Origin: Pyrenopolyporus hunteri
Lineage: Eukaryota; Ascomycota; Sordariomycetes; Xylariales; Hypoxylaceae
Direction: 5' to 3'
Assembly: GCA_902806595.1 (NCBI GenBank)
Contig: CADCXC010000009.1
Coordinates: 806,001-870,000, forward strand
Length of the DNA stretch: 64,000 bases
Below, piece by piece: positions 1-10,953 of this stretch. How positions within the stretch are numbered: the first letter of the stretch is position 1; every line of letters begins with the position of its first letter. Both the position numbers and the translations under genes were made by a program. The notes below the pieces were generated by a model that worked only from the letters and a program-made list of their open reading frames with translations, was not told the origin of the DNA and searched no databases.

Positions 1-53
1 ACTGAATTAGCGCGAGGACCAACGATACTAACCATGACAACCTCATATTATAG

Positions 54-1477
54 CCGTCTACCAGAGCGAAATAGCACACCCGTCCATCCGAGGCCGAGTC
101 ACAGGTTTACAACAATTCATGTTGGGAATCGGCGCCTTCCTCGCTGGTTGGATCTCCTGGGGATGCTTCATCAACCTGAGTAACGATGGGCAGTGGCGTA
201 TTCCCCTAGGTATCCAGAATCTGCCGGCGCTTATCCTAGCGGCTCTGATTCTATTGTTTCCCGAGAGTCCCCGATGGCTTGTTGATCACGACCGCGCTGA
301 CGAGGGCCTCACGACCCTGGCTAAGCTCCATGCTAACGGCGACGTCGATGACCCTTGGGTCCGAGCCGAGTTCGCTCAGATCCAGGAGACTATCAGATTC
401 GAGCATGAGCATGAAGCTAAGAGCTATATGGAACTGTTCACAAACCCGTATGTGTTTAACCCTCTCCCCTTTCTGCTCTTAGCGAGACCGAGAAGAACCC
501 TGTTATTTGCTGCATCCGCGAAACTGACCACCCCCTAACCGTCAACTAATCTCCTTCTTTCCCCAGCACCGCATTCCGCCGACTCTTCCTCGCCTGCTCT
601 ATCCAAGCCGCGACTCAGATGACCGGCGTGTCCGCGATCCAGTACTTCTCCGTCACCATCTTCGGACAGATCGGCATCTCGGCCGACGACGCGCTCAAGT
701 ACCAGGCCATCAACAGTATCCTGGCGCTGATCGCGCAAGCTCTGTGCATGCTGCTGATCGACAAGTTTGGCCGCCGCCCGACTATAATCATCGGCAACCT
801 CGTTAACTGCGTCATGTTCGTCGTGGCTACCATCCTCCTCGCCCTGTTCCCGCCGGACACTAATTCTGGGAATACTGCTGGTTGGGGTTTCATTATTGTG
901 TAAGTAGAAGGGATAGGGAATACCATTTTCCTGCGTACAAAATATGTCTGACAATATATCGACTAGGACCTGGCTGTACAATATATCATTCTCCTTCGCC
1001 TGTGGCCCCTTATCCTGGTAAGCTCATCTCCCTCCTCCCCTGCCCCTTTCCCTTTCCTACCCTGCCCCTTTCCCTTTCCTACCCTCTCGACCAACCAACT
1101 AATCCCGCCACCACAGGATCATCCCCGCCGAGATCTTCGACACGCACACGCGCTCCAAAGGCGTGTCGCTCGCGACCATGACGAGCTTCGCCTTCAACAC
1201 GCTGATCGGGCAGGTGACCAACATCGCGGTGGACGCGGTCGGGTGGCGGTACTTCGTGCTGTTCGCCGTGTGCAACGCCTCCAACGCCCTCTTCTTCTGG
1301 CTCGTCCTGCCCGAGACCAAGCGCGTGCCCCTCGAGCAGATGAGCTCCGTTGTCTTCGCCCCGGACGCCCCCTGGATCGTTGTTGGTGGCGGCCGCTCGA
1401 AGCATTATCGCGCTGCGGCTGCGGCGGCGGCGGCGGGGGTTACGGCGGAGAAGAAGGATGTGGAGATGAATGGATGA
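54..1477 (+). CDS. MFS sugar transporter, 3' part
   Basis: Hexose/lactose-permease type transporter of the major facilitator superfamily (sugar porter family), importing sugars across the plasma membrane. The 5' end lies outside the window; a branch site (TACTAAC, 26-32) and acceptor (TAG, 51-53) show that an intron fills the first 53 bases. Four exons are visible: 54-447, 567-899, 967-1017 and 1117-1477, all with GT..AG borders and matching phase, giving about 378 residues. Diagnostic motifs are PESPRWL after the sixth membrane segment, GRRP between segments 8 and 9, and PAEIFDTHTRSKG and PETK near the C-terminal segments. The tail is alanine-rich (a run of eight Ala) and ends in a short acidic/basic cytosolic stretch. 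The exact sugar cannot be read from sequence. Confidence 0.9.
1039..1082 (+). repeat. 22-nt tandem duplication inside an intron
   Basis: Two perfect adjacent copies of a 22-nt pyrimidine-rich unit (1039-1060 and 1061-1082) lie inside the last intron of the sugar transporter, just before the acceptor at 1115-1116. They lengthen the polypyrimidine tract. Confidence 0.9.
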
Positions 1478-1875
1478 GGTTCGGGAGAAGGGCGATTGGG
1501 GTTATGTATGTGAAATTTGTGCGGATTTATGAGACTTGGAATATAGTAAGGATAAGAGAGGATGAGTGAAATATATCGTCAGCTGGAAATATAATATGGT
1601 ATATTTCCACACAACTTATTTAATTTAAGTCTCTCTGACGTGTGGTAGTGAGTCTTTTAGATATCACTCATAATACGAGGACTTCGCATCAATACTCAAA
1701 CCTCGAACGTCGTCGTACATATAACTAATCAGGTATCATCGAAGCTTTTCGCTTCCACAACTTAACTACACTCATGAGTATGCCGTCTTCTAACCAAACA
1801 ATAACATAAATGAGATCTGTAAGGGGTATATAAATACTACATGTATTATCCAACATCACCTGCCATAATGGAAAT
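1478..1875. other. Intergenic, convergent gene ends
   Basis: Short AT-rich spacer between two convergent genes (transporter and sulfate permease). It presumably holds both 3' UTRs. I see no further gene. Confidence 0.7.
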
Positions 1876-4563
1876 TCAAAGCTTAGCAATAGGGGGCCGG
1901 GGCTCAATATTCTCCAACACGGCATCGAGAGCTTCCTGCAAATCGGCGTGGAAGAACGGCCGGTTAAGGCCGTACACGGGTACCTGGCGAACAGTACTCT
2001 CCTCCTCGTTGAAGGAGGGCGGTTGCGCACCGATCTCCTCGTCGCCGCGGCTCGTATGCTTCTCGTTTACCGCTTTCTCGCTCGATCGGCTATCGGCGGA
2101 GAGTGGGGAGGCGGCGTCTGCTAGGTCGGCAACGCTGAAGATCGACTTCCAGCGCCGGCCCGCCTCCGCGTCTCCTTTCTGGGGCCGTAGGAACCCGAAG
2201 CCGGCGGCGACGAGGGCCCGGCGCGTCCAGGGGTTTCGGACGTTGGCGAAGTGCCACTCGACAATGTCGGGCTGCGTGTACTTGTCGAGCTGGTTGCGTA
2301 CGTCGATTAGGGCTTGGACGGAGGTCACGTCGACGTTGTTGATAGCAGAACAATCTAGAATGATTGCCCTGAGAGTGGGCTTCTCTACCGTGTCGTCGGG
2401 GATTACCTTGCCCTTACGCGGACCGGGGTTGTTCCAAGGACGGTCCTAAGGTGATGTTAGTAATTATAATGGCAGACCCGAGAGTAGTCAACTTACACCT
2501 AGTTTTCCGAGAGACGCTGGATCCGTCCTCCGCGTGGCCTTGAAAATCCCCGCCGTAAGTCCATCTAGGAAACGCGTCGCGTTTGGATAGTTGAACAACT
2601 CTGAAAATTGGTAGATGAACACACCAGGGTACGGATGAGTGACGGCAATCCGAGGGTTCGAGTTATCTTCATGGTCGATCGGGATGAATAGGTTGCGTTC
2701 ACTCGGAATGCCGCTCTCCCTTAAAGTTAGGGGAGTCTTCTGATCCTGAGAGAGGGACTGATTTTCGCTGGTACGTCTGCCAGATCTCACATCCCCAATG
2801 GTGCGGACAGTAGCAACGCCAAGGAACCGCCCCTTTGCCTGGAATAGACGGAATACAAAGACGGCAAAAGACACACAAACCGTAGTGTATATGCCGTCCT
2901 CAATGCCATCGAAAATAGTCACCAAGACTCCGGCAAAGAAGATGACGACTTCCAAGGGCGATATTCTCCAGAATTGATACACAACGTTCGGTGGTGAGAC
3001 AACGTCCAAGACTGCGTGGATAATGACAGCGGCTAGGGACGCCTGAGGAATATACCAGAATACGGCTGTCAATGCGTACAGAGCGAGAAGCACGACGACG
3101 GCGGTAATGACACCGGCGAACGGCGTACGTACACCGGCTTTAGATTTGATAGCAGTACGGGAGAAAGACCCCGTAGCTGGGTATGCGCCGAGAAAAGGTC
3201 CCAAAAGATTAGTGACACCAATGGCTACGAGCTCTTGGGACGGATCGATGACGTAGTTATTAACACGACCGAACGACTTTGAGATGGAGATATGCTCGAT
3301 TAGAACGACGATAACGGCCGCTGGAAGCTCCGAGGTAAAGAAGGACAGAATCCTAGTGTCGAGGTTGGGCACTGCGGCGTGTTGAAATCCTACGCTTGTT
3401 AGCTCGATACTATAATACAGAAGATGGTACATTATAGGGTATCCTTACCACGCGGCACCTCGCCGAGGACGCTGAATAGGGGATCGCTGCGACGATGAAG
3501 GTTGACGCCGGCGCTAATCGCAGTATATAGCAATATCACGAAGGCGGTCCGGAGGGTGGAAATGAAGAAGAGCGTCTTCTCTCGGTGAGGATACTTCTTG
3601 GCCAGATATGTGCAGATCCCCCTGATAATGTATAGCATGAGCAAAGCCGTAAGACCCATAGCAGCGTCAATGGTAGTATATTTCAGATTCTTCAGGGTGT
3701 TGATGATGACTAGGTAGGTAGCATCCCGTGTTGAAAACCGCTTCTTCTTGCTGTTCATGCCCATCATCGTAGGTATCTGTCCGACCGCGATGTTGATTCC
3801 GGACCCCGTCATGAAGGCCGCAATCGAAGGAAGGGGGATGAAGTCGACAATCCAACCAAGCCGTGCCAGGCCGAGAAAACACACGATGGCCCCGACGATT
3901 ACGGCGAGCGCGGATGCTATAACGTGGCCGGGAACATCGGGTAAGGCTTCTTCTGCTCTGTTGACAATCCCACCAGTGACGGTTGACATAACCGCGACGG
4001 GCTTCGTGAGAGGTTAGCATGGCGCATCTTAGTACGATAACACGAGGTAATATCAAACGACTAGCATACTCCGATTGTAATATCTTTAGAGGTTGCGAAG
4101 AACCAATAGATAAGGACTCCCATAAAGGACGAGTAGAGGCCATACTGAGGCTCAAGCTCCGCCAAGAGCGCGTAAGCCATGCCCTGAGGCACGACTACGG
4201 CGCCGACAGTAATACCTGAAGGCGGATTGATGTTAGTTTGCCCATGTGGTATGTAGAGGAGTGGGTTCCGAGCTTACCGGCAATCAGATCGCCGATGAGC
4301 CATATCAGATTGTATCTGGTGATCCAATGCAGGAACGGGAACAAGCGGTAAAAGTAGTGGAAAACGCCCCGGGGCGTCGGCGTAATGCTCACGAGCCACT
4401 CGATCGCGGTCGGATCCTTTTCGTCATAGGGCTCGACATTGGGATGAGAGTGAGATGCATCTCTAGAATCGATGCTCTCGGCTTCACGTTGGCCGTACGG
4501 GTCGAGGTTCAGGTTGAAGAACCAGGCGAAGCCGTGGCCGATTTTGGTCAAGGCAGAAGACAT
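1876..4563 (-). CDS. Sulfate permease (SulP/SLC26) with STAS domain
   Basis: High-affinity sulfate transporter of the plasma membrane, first step of sulfur assimilation. Five exons: 4278-4563, 4070-4215, 3449-4001, 2497-3389 and 1876-2445, summing to 2448 nt (815 aa), the usual size for fungal SUL/CYS-14 proteins. The SulP signature is clear in exon 2 (VVVPQGMAYALLAELEPQYG), followed by GPVAVMS, IPLPSIAAFMTGSGINIA and the second signature region NLLGPFLGAYPATGSFSRTA. About 11-12 hydrophobic segments follow one another. The C-terminal third is a cytosolic STAS domain with the conserved strand ILDCSAINNVDVTSVQAL. The start is the only ATG giving the normal N-terminus before the first membrane segment. 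Introns 1-4 have GTAAGC, GTATGC, GTAAGG and GTAAGT donors. I did not find a convincing Cys3-type site upstream. Confidence 0.93.
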
Positions 4564-6646
4564 GTCTCAGTCTTTCAAGCTACCAAATACGAAGCCACAG
4601 AGGAGGCTGCGTCGGGAGCACAGCCCGGAAGTCCGTCGAGGTAATATTGTGCTTTGCTCTGGTATAACCACAACAACTCAAGTCCGGATTCCCGCTTATG
4701 ATATGGATAGGAATCGACTTCGCGAAGCGTGGTACAATACAATCAAGCTAAAGCATGTGCTACCAACGCGAGCACCAGGATCATATCGCCAGCTTCGCAA
4801 GAGGCTCGACATAGCTGCATGACGAGGTCGTATTTAATATAGGATTAAACACGGGCAATCTATAGGGTGGGAAAGGGCCGAGTCGCTGGATCGCCCCGGA
4901 CGAGATTAACTGTTCTGGACGCATGGGGGTCGCGCTACAATGCACAAGTATTGTGCAATGAGGATTTTCTGTCTTGTCAAGGTCAGGTAACCCGTGCTCT
5001 TGGACGAAACCCGGACGAAGCTGGACGAACGAGAGCTCTTGAAGATGGCGAGATGTGGGTCTCCGATGATGTGCGCGCCTCCTGCAGGGGTTCCGATATC
5101 ACGGTCTACGTACCATCTCACTTACACCGGGACTAGTTCTTCTTGCGCCATGAGCTTGAGAATTATCAGCTCCAAGCCAGGTCTCAGCCTCGACCGAGTC
5201 TGAGCCAATGGGAATTCTATTTATCATGGAAAAGGTGTTGGTACGACCCGATATAATGGCATATATACCTACGCACATATGGAAGCGCGACCCCCAACTT
5301 CTGGAAACACCGCTGCCACTAAGCTTGATATTCCGATATTTCCAACCCTCTGGATCCGGATCTTGGTACCTCTTTACGCACTTGATCTAGCCTAATCACG
5401 ACGACGATGACTTACACCCGGCGAGCTGAGGCAAATGCGCAGATTTACGCAAACAGGGGAGAACGAACTTTTACCATTAAGCTGAGCCCTCACCGAGACT
5501 CAACCCGCGAGATCTGATTTCTATGAGGTAAAACTAAATAATAAGTATACCTAAGAATTCCCTCATATCCGAAGATTCCCTCGGCGAAGAGCCGCCAAGA
5601 TGTCGCTCGACCGACGTAACGAATATCAGGGTTATAGACCATTCACTCAGCTTTCTAACATAATAGCATTCTCCAATAACGTTCTCGAATAATTGCCCAC
5701 CGAAATTCCTTGTTAACCCCCGTTGCCACAATAGATCCACGGAGATACCGATCTCTATTCCAAGCCATCGCAGGAACTAGCCAGCGGGCAACTCCCCACG
5801 CAGCCCAGATCGTAGCCAATAGTGCCTAGTACCTAGCTAGGTATTCAGTTCTAAACCTCCTAAGAGGTATATACTTCACTTCAGGCTGAACCCGAGCCTG
5901 ATCGCCGATGTTGGGCGTAAGAGGTAAGTAAAGAGAACTGGATGTCAATTCTACGCGGCGCTGCTATTTCCTGTCACAGGAACTTGAAGGCATAAACATC
6001 GATATGTACCTAGGTGATTTTAAGGAATCCGAGACTTTAACAGAAGAGCTTTGCCTTGCTTCGGTAACATATAGGTACCTAGGTAGGAGCCTACCCACCC
6101 CCTACTGTATCCATGTTCTCACTACACCAATACACAGTCACTAGGTGGCGAATACAGTTTGGCATGGAGTTACTACATGTAGTAGCCTCAGAACTAAGGA
6201 AAACTTATTAACACTCAGACAGCTACCAAGGACGTTTGATCGATAATATATTGTCGTGAATTTAGATCCGAGACGGTGGTGTAGCTCTGGCGTCCACATC
6301 ATAAAAGGGGGAGGCCCGGCGGATTAACTAATAGCACGTTCTATTCGATTATTGATAAGGCTCTAGTCCTGACATCAGAGGAAAGCTTCTAAGATTATGG
6401 CCCTCAAGTGATTCCCGGATAACCCAAGAGATGAAAATGCTAACACACCCAATTCCTAGAAACTCAGAATCAAATTTTATTCACCATCTTGCGATATATC
6501 CTCAATGTAACGCTATATAACACTAAGACAAAAGAAACCCGACTCCTGAAGGAGAGTAACCCAAGCCCAATGGTAACCTACAGACGCCCCCATTAAGTCG
6601 AAACATTCCGCCATTCTCTAAACGCGCGGGTGCTTATCGTAACAAT
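4564..6646. other. Gene-poor spacer, about 2.1 kb
   Basis: Contains the sulfate permease promoter at its left edge. From about 5.4 kb on it is AT-rich with TACCTAGGTA-type scraps (near 5830, 6005 and 6070). Short open frames have no recognisable protein features. I see no gene. Confidence 0.6.
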
Positions 6647-7773
6647 CTAACCCTTAGTACACTGGCAATTGCTGCTGTCTCCAGGGCCACAGCTCCCAGG
6701 GGTCTTTTGCCACATGCAATTATTCTCGATGCTATGAGTATCGCAGGGCACTTCGACGATCTCGATAGGCGTGCATGCCTGCCTGTCCACCGTGAAGGTA
6801 ATCGGAGACGTCTCGCTGGCGTACGTATAGCTGACTCCGTTCTCGAAGCCTCCTAGGCAGTACTTGCCACACGACCACTTTGTGATCGTGAACAATCCCG
6901 CGTCGTCGTATCTTGGAGTCCTGCCGATGTTATTGCCGTCTGGGACCCCGTTCAGCCACTGACTACCCTGAGTTTCCGAGGTATGGGTTGCTGTCCCCTG
7001 CACGTCCTTGATGCGTACTGGGTCGTCGGGGTTCACGCTGCGACCTACGGCGCAGGGCTCGTTTTTGCAGAGCTTGAATCTTCCGGTACGATGTTGTAGG
7101 GAATGGTCGGCTGGGCTGTAGTGTAGTTGCCCATTGTCGTAGCCGAAGGTATGGCCACTTTCCGTCACGAACACGTAGCATTTACCTATTAACCGGTTAG
7201 ATATCTTCGCTAGTATAATCGGGTGAGTGACAAAGACGAGGGTGGAATAAGACAAGACTTACCAGTAGAGATGCCGGAATCACAACCATTCGGTCCCCGA
7301 CAGCTACCATCCGCAGCAGGGGTCGTTCCCGGCGGACAGACACACTGTCCGTCAACCATAATCTTTCCGTTCCTGCATGTCCAGCCGCACCTCACACCAT
7401 CGAAGGACTGGCCGATCGGGCAACACCTATAACCAGTCTGATCCGACCCAACCAAGTCCTGGCCCTCCGAACAGCAGTCAAACGCAGTGCCGGGGCTACC
7501 CAGGAGTCTCTGACCCGGCGCGCAGCAAGCTACGAAGATCTGGTCGTCGTGGAATGTGAGACGCTTGCCGGTATTCTTGGCGCAGCGGAAGACGTCTTCG
7601 AAGTCGGAACCGGCCTCCTTGAACAGAATCTCCTGGTTCCTTTGGTCGATTCGGCTGTCCCTGTCCACCTGGGCGACCTCGACGTTCTTCCGTTCGAGGT
7701 CGCGGCGGATGGCTCCGAACGCGAAGGGGAGCGAGAGGAGAGCGGTAACAAATCCGAGTCTTAGGGGCTTCAT
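6647..7773 (-). CDS. Secreted cysteine-rich protein
   Basis: Two exons (7263-7773 and 6647-7185; donor GTAAGT, branch CTAAC, acceptor TAG) encode 349 residues. I start at the ATG at 7773 because it gives a classic signal peptide (MKPLRLGF, then a hydrophobic core to about residue 20); an upstream in-frame ATG at 7965 would bury it. After a short charged region come three spaced Cys-Cys modules with the pattern CC-x-x-GQ-x-L/F (CCAPGQRLLG, CCSEGQDLVG, CCPIGQSFDG), then CRNGKIMVDGQCVCPPGTTP, an EGF/granulin-like cysteine arrangement. The second half has about 14 more cysteines and ends in a C-rich tail (SCGPGDSSNCQCTKG). Probable extracellular or wall protein with many disulfides; function unknown. 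Effector or adhesion roles are only possibilities. Confidence 0.8.
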
Positions 7774-8824
7774 AGCGGCGGGGGGTATTCCTGGGCGATA
7801 GTATTGACCGGCGTACCTATGAGAATCCGATATCGACCACCTCTCTGAGGTTATCTTTCGAAGTCTATCTTCGTGACTCCATCTTTCTGGGGAATTTATG
7901 AGTTCTGGTTCTGCTGGTAGATATCTAGGGGGCTCGGTGGCCACGCATATACGTGTATAAGACACGGCAAGGCTTACCCGACGACCACGAGCTACTTATC
8001 AAGCGGCTTAAAGGTCGGGATAGGGGTCGGCGGACTTGGCGGCTAATTACGGGCTTCTGCATTGCTGTCAACAAAATACGAGGGTAGGCCAATAATGCAA
8101 CGGTGATGCGCGTAGGAGGTATCCGAGATACGGCTCATCCCGCTACCAGGTTCTTCAACGATTTGATAGATTGCCGACGATCCATACAGCTGAGAACATG
8201 TTGGACTATGGGACACGCTTATGATAGGTCTCGTATAAATTATGGGCTACGTGTCGAGGGGTTTGTGTTACAGCCACGTTTGAGGTATCGAGCTGAGAAG
8301 AGTGGTATGTGTCGCGAGTAGAAGGTGATAAAAGCGAAGCGCTCGATTCTCTGGCCGAGATCCCTATGCGAAGTGGGGACGAAAAGAATGATTTCTTACC
8401 GACTCCCCGCCGGGACGTCGCCGAGGACTCCGGATCACCTATCTGAAAGTGAGGTCGACATAGGGATAGAGTATAAGTCTAGGCACGTCTACTAATTACA
8501 CCCGCTCCGTAGGAGAACAACCCGGTGCCGAACCTACATAGCCTTCTAAGCGAATACTTCCCTATATGAGTGAGCGATATTGTACATCGGGCTCACTTGG
8601 GCGTTGCTAACTCGGCGTACAGAATTGGCCCTTTCCTACCCCTTGTAATGTCATTCTTCATTCTAATACATAATTACTCAGCTAGTCAGTTTGACTCTTG
8701 ATCAGAGCGTAGTCGGATACTCTATCCCGAATAGATGGCATTCCCCCTGAAATTGACTAACTTTGCGCTACTTTTCTGCTCCCTCATACTTCAAGTCCAG
8801 TTCTCTCATAACTTAGCCCCTATC
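7774..8824. other. Intergenic, about 1 kb
   Basis: Promoter side of the secreted cysteine-rich gene at its left end and the 3' flank of the oxidoreductase at its right end. No gene or structured element recognised. Confidence 0.6.
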
Positions 8825-9937
8825 TCAGGGGGTGAAAGCCACAAACTTTCCAATACCAGTGTGCTCCGCCGCTACATCCAGGGCTTCTTTCCAATCCTCT
8901 AGCTGGAAGAGCTTCGTATTTACAAAGTCCTTGCCTCGAGGGAAGAGGCCCCTTTCCAGCATCTTAATAAAGAGCACGATATCATCCCGGTTGTACATCA
9001 GATTCCCCTTTAAGACGATGTTCCTGCCTATGACCGGGGGGACGAAGACGTCCTCGTTCCAGCCCATCAAGCTGACGCGCCCACCGCGGCGTAGAGCCCA
9101 GATGGCGCTCTTAAGATGAGGCGATTTGGACGCCTGGGGCGGCGAGAAATCCAAGACGGCGTCGATAGTACCGAAAGTTCTTAGCGTAGTCGCGTCTGCC
9201 ATTTCGTCCCCAGTCATCTTGACCGTCTCGATGTTCGCGTTGGGGGTGCCCCTTAGCACATGTTCCTTCAGCCTAGCCAACTCCTTCTCATTCCGGCCCA
9301 TGGCGATTACCCTAGTACCCATACCGATCGCGGCCTGAACAGCCGCGCCTCCGTAACCCCCTGTCGCGGGGCACACGATGACAGTTTCGCCCGGCTGCAG
9401 CCCGATATCCCGGAACCCGCCGAACCCGACGAGCATGTGGCACATGTACAGAACGTCCGGGATCGCGTACCCCAGCGCGCCGCACAGCCTGGCCTCGTCG
9501 AGCGCGAAGCAGTTCTCCAGGGGCGCCTTGGCGTACTCGGCGAAGGCGCCGTCGCGCCAGACGTCGCGGATCAGCTTCCTGCTGCCGTCGGTGAGGCCCC
9601 CGTGGATGGCCGTCAGGAAGAGGTCGTCCGGGTTGTCGCGCGAGCGGACCACGCAGTCCACGTACACGAGCTGCCCGGGCCTCAGGGCCGTCGCGTCGGG
9701 GCCGGCCGCGGCGACGCGGCCGATGGCGCTGACGCCGCCGACGATCGGCTTGGGGAAGTTGTACTTTCGCTCGCCGTTGTAGATCTCCCGGTGGTAGGAG
9801 AGGGTTCCGGCCGCGATGATGCGGATGATGGCGTTGCCTAGGCCGGGTTGGGGGGTTGGGAGCTTCTTGATGTGGAAGCCGTCCCCGATGGCTTCAAGCA
9901 CGAGGGCGCGGTGTTCAGTGGGAAGGTCGGACGCCAT
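8825..9937 (-). CDS. MDR-family NAD(P)H-dependent oxidoreductase
   Basis: Single-exon, 370 aa, medium-chain dehydrogenase/reductase superfamily. The N-terminal half is the GroES-like domain (FPKPIVGGVSAIGRVAAAG, then LRPGQLVYVDC); the second half is a Rossmann fold with the glycine motif ATGGYGGAAVQAA (about residues 196-208), then a strand ending VIAMGRN that should bind the cofactor ribose. The positions that hold the catalytic zinc ligands in alcohol dehydrogenases are not Cys/His here (TLSYHREIY, PIVGGVS rather than GHE), and the four-Cys structural zinc lobe is absent. It is therefore likely a zinc-independent, quinone-oxidoreductase-like enzyme. Substrate unknown; the gene stands alone, with no biosynthetic cluster around it. 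Confidence 0.88.
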   Translation of the reverse strand: MASDLPTEHRALVLEAIGDGFHIKKLPTPQPGLGNAIIRIIAAGTLSYHREIYNGERKYNFPKPIVGGVSAIGRVAAAGPDATALRPGQLVYVDCVVRSRDNPDDLFLTAIHGGLTDGSRKLIRDVWRDGAFAEYAKAPLENCFALDEARLCGALGYAIPDVLYMCHMLVGFGGFRDIGLQPGETVIVCPATGGYGGAAVQAAIGMGTRVIAMGRNEKELARLKEHVLRGTPNANIETVKMTGDEMADATTLRTFGTIDAVLDFSPPQASKSPHLKSAIWALRRGGRVSLMGWNEDVFVPPVIGRNIVLKGNLMYNRDDIVLFIKMLERGLFPRGKDFVNTKLFQLEDWKEALDVAAEHTGIGKFVAFTP

Positions 9938-10765
9938 GGTAAATGAGATGTAAGTACAATGCTATATTGTATGGAAACCGATGAGGGTACGCGGTGGTTA
10001 ATGTCTCTAGTTGACCGCCGCTGGGATTGATATAATTATATACTGGAGTGCATAGTAATACCCTACACGATGAGGGTCGGACATATTCAGGTTTTCTCCG
10101 ACGATCGCGATCTAACACGCCACCATGGCGCATTATATCCACAAGAAATCTTATGAAAAGCCGATTCAGAAACTGTTACGGATGCTATATATCCGTATTC
10201 GCCGTTCTTCGGAGGGTGACGCCTCGATCCATTGATATGGTTATGCTACTCTGCATCTAGGTAGGTATTCGTAGACTTCTACTCTCCTATATCTCCGCAG
10301 GTCCGGAGTAGGTGACTTAACAGAAATAGAATCACATTGAGCTGTATTTTCATTCTATATTTCCGTACGCTAGTATAGACTAAGGAAAAGCTATCCAAAT
10401 CTCCAAGGCAAGCGGGCGAAGTTTGTTCGTATCTTTACTCTAGGTGGTTGCTTTCGATATGTTTAGGAGCCCTTATGTTGTTAAGCCAATCCTAGATGAG
10501 CGAAGGTGGTGCCCGTTCGTTGCCCATGTAGGAAAAACGCTAGCCGGAGCACCAATCGGCTTTTCCACACTTTCTCCGGACAGAGCCGGGGGGCCCGGCA
10601 ACAGACTCGGCGAAAGCAAGGGTAGTACTGACTAGCATGTCTATGGGGGCTATATCCGGGAGCCAAAGCTCTTAACCCCATTCTTTGGATAAGGTAGTCC
10701 CTTGGTATATTTCTATAATATGACTGTAGCATACCTGTTTCCATATGAAATTTAAAATGAATAGT
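9938..10765. other. Intergenic, promoter side of oxidoreductase
   Basis: AT-rich spacer. The left end is the oxidoreductase upstream region; the rest holds no frame with protein character that I can name. Confidence 0.55.
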
Positions 10766-10951
10766 TTATGACAATATGGTTGGCCTCACGACAAGAGGGA
10801 ATCTAGTCTCTCGTACTATGCTAAAAGTGGTCGACCTTATTCCGCTATTATCAAGCGCATCCACGTCTTTCTCAAGCCGGGCGATGACACCCTCATAAAA
10901 CATCTGATAGAAACCCTCATCCTGTAGATTAGCCTCTTGCACTGAAGAAAT
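10766..10951 (-). pseudogene. Relict open frame, unrecognised
   Basis: A stop-to-stop frame of about 60 codons on the minus strand with convincing amino-acid texture (for example MFYEGVIARLEKDVDAL), in DNA otherwise full of stops. It has no start and no neighbouring exon that I can join. It sits head to head with the decayed zinc-finger gene on its right. I do not recognise the family; it may be a fragment of a dead gene. Confidence 0.3.
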
Positions 10952-10953
10952 CT

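Noticed and set aside
1841..2449. 202-codon plus frame opposite the sulfate permease STAS region
   Set aside because: Overlaps the spliced STAS exon on the minus strand and shows no motif.
9260..9841. 193-codon plus frame opposite the oxidoreductase
   Set aside because: Antisense shadow of a GC-rich coding exon; Ala/Val/Asp-rich with no motif.
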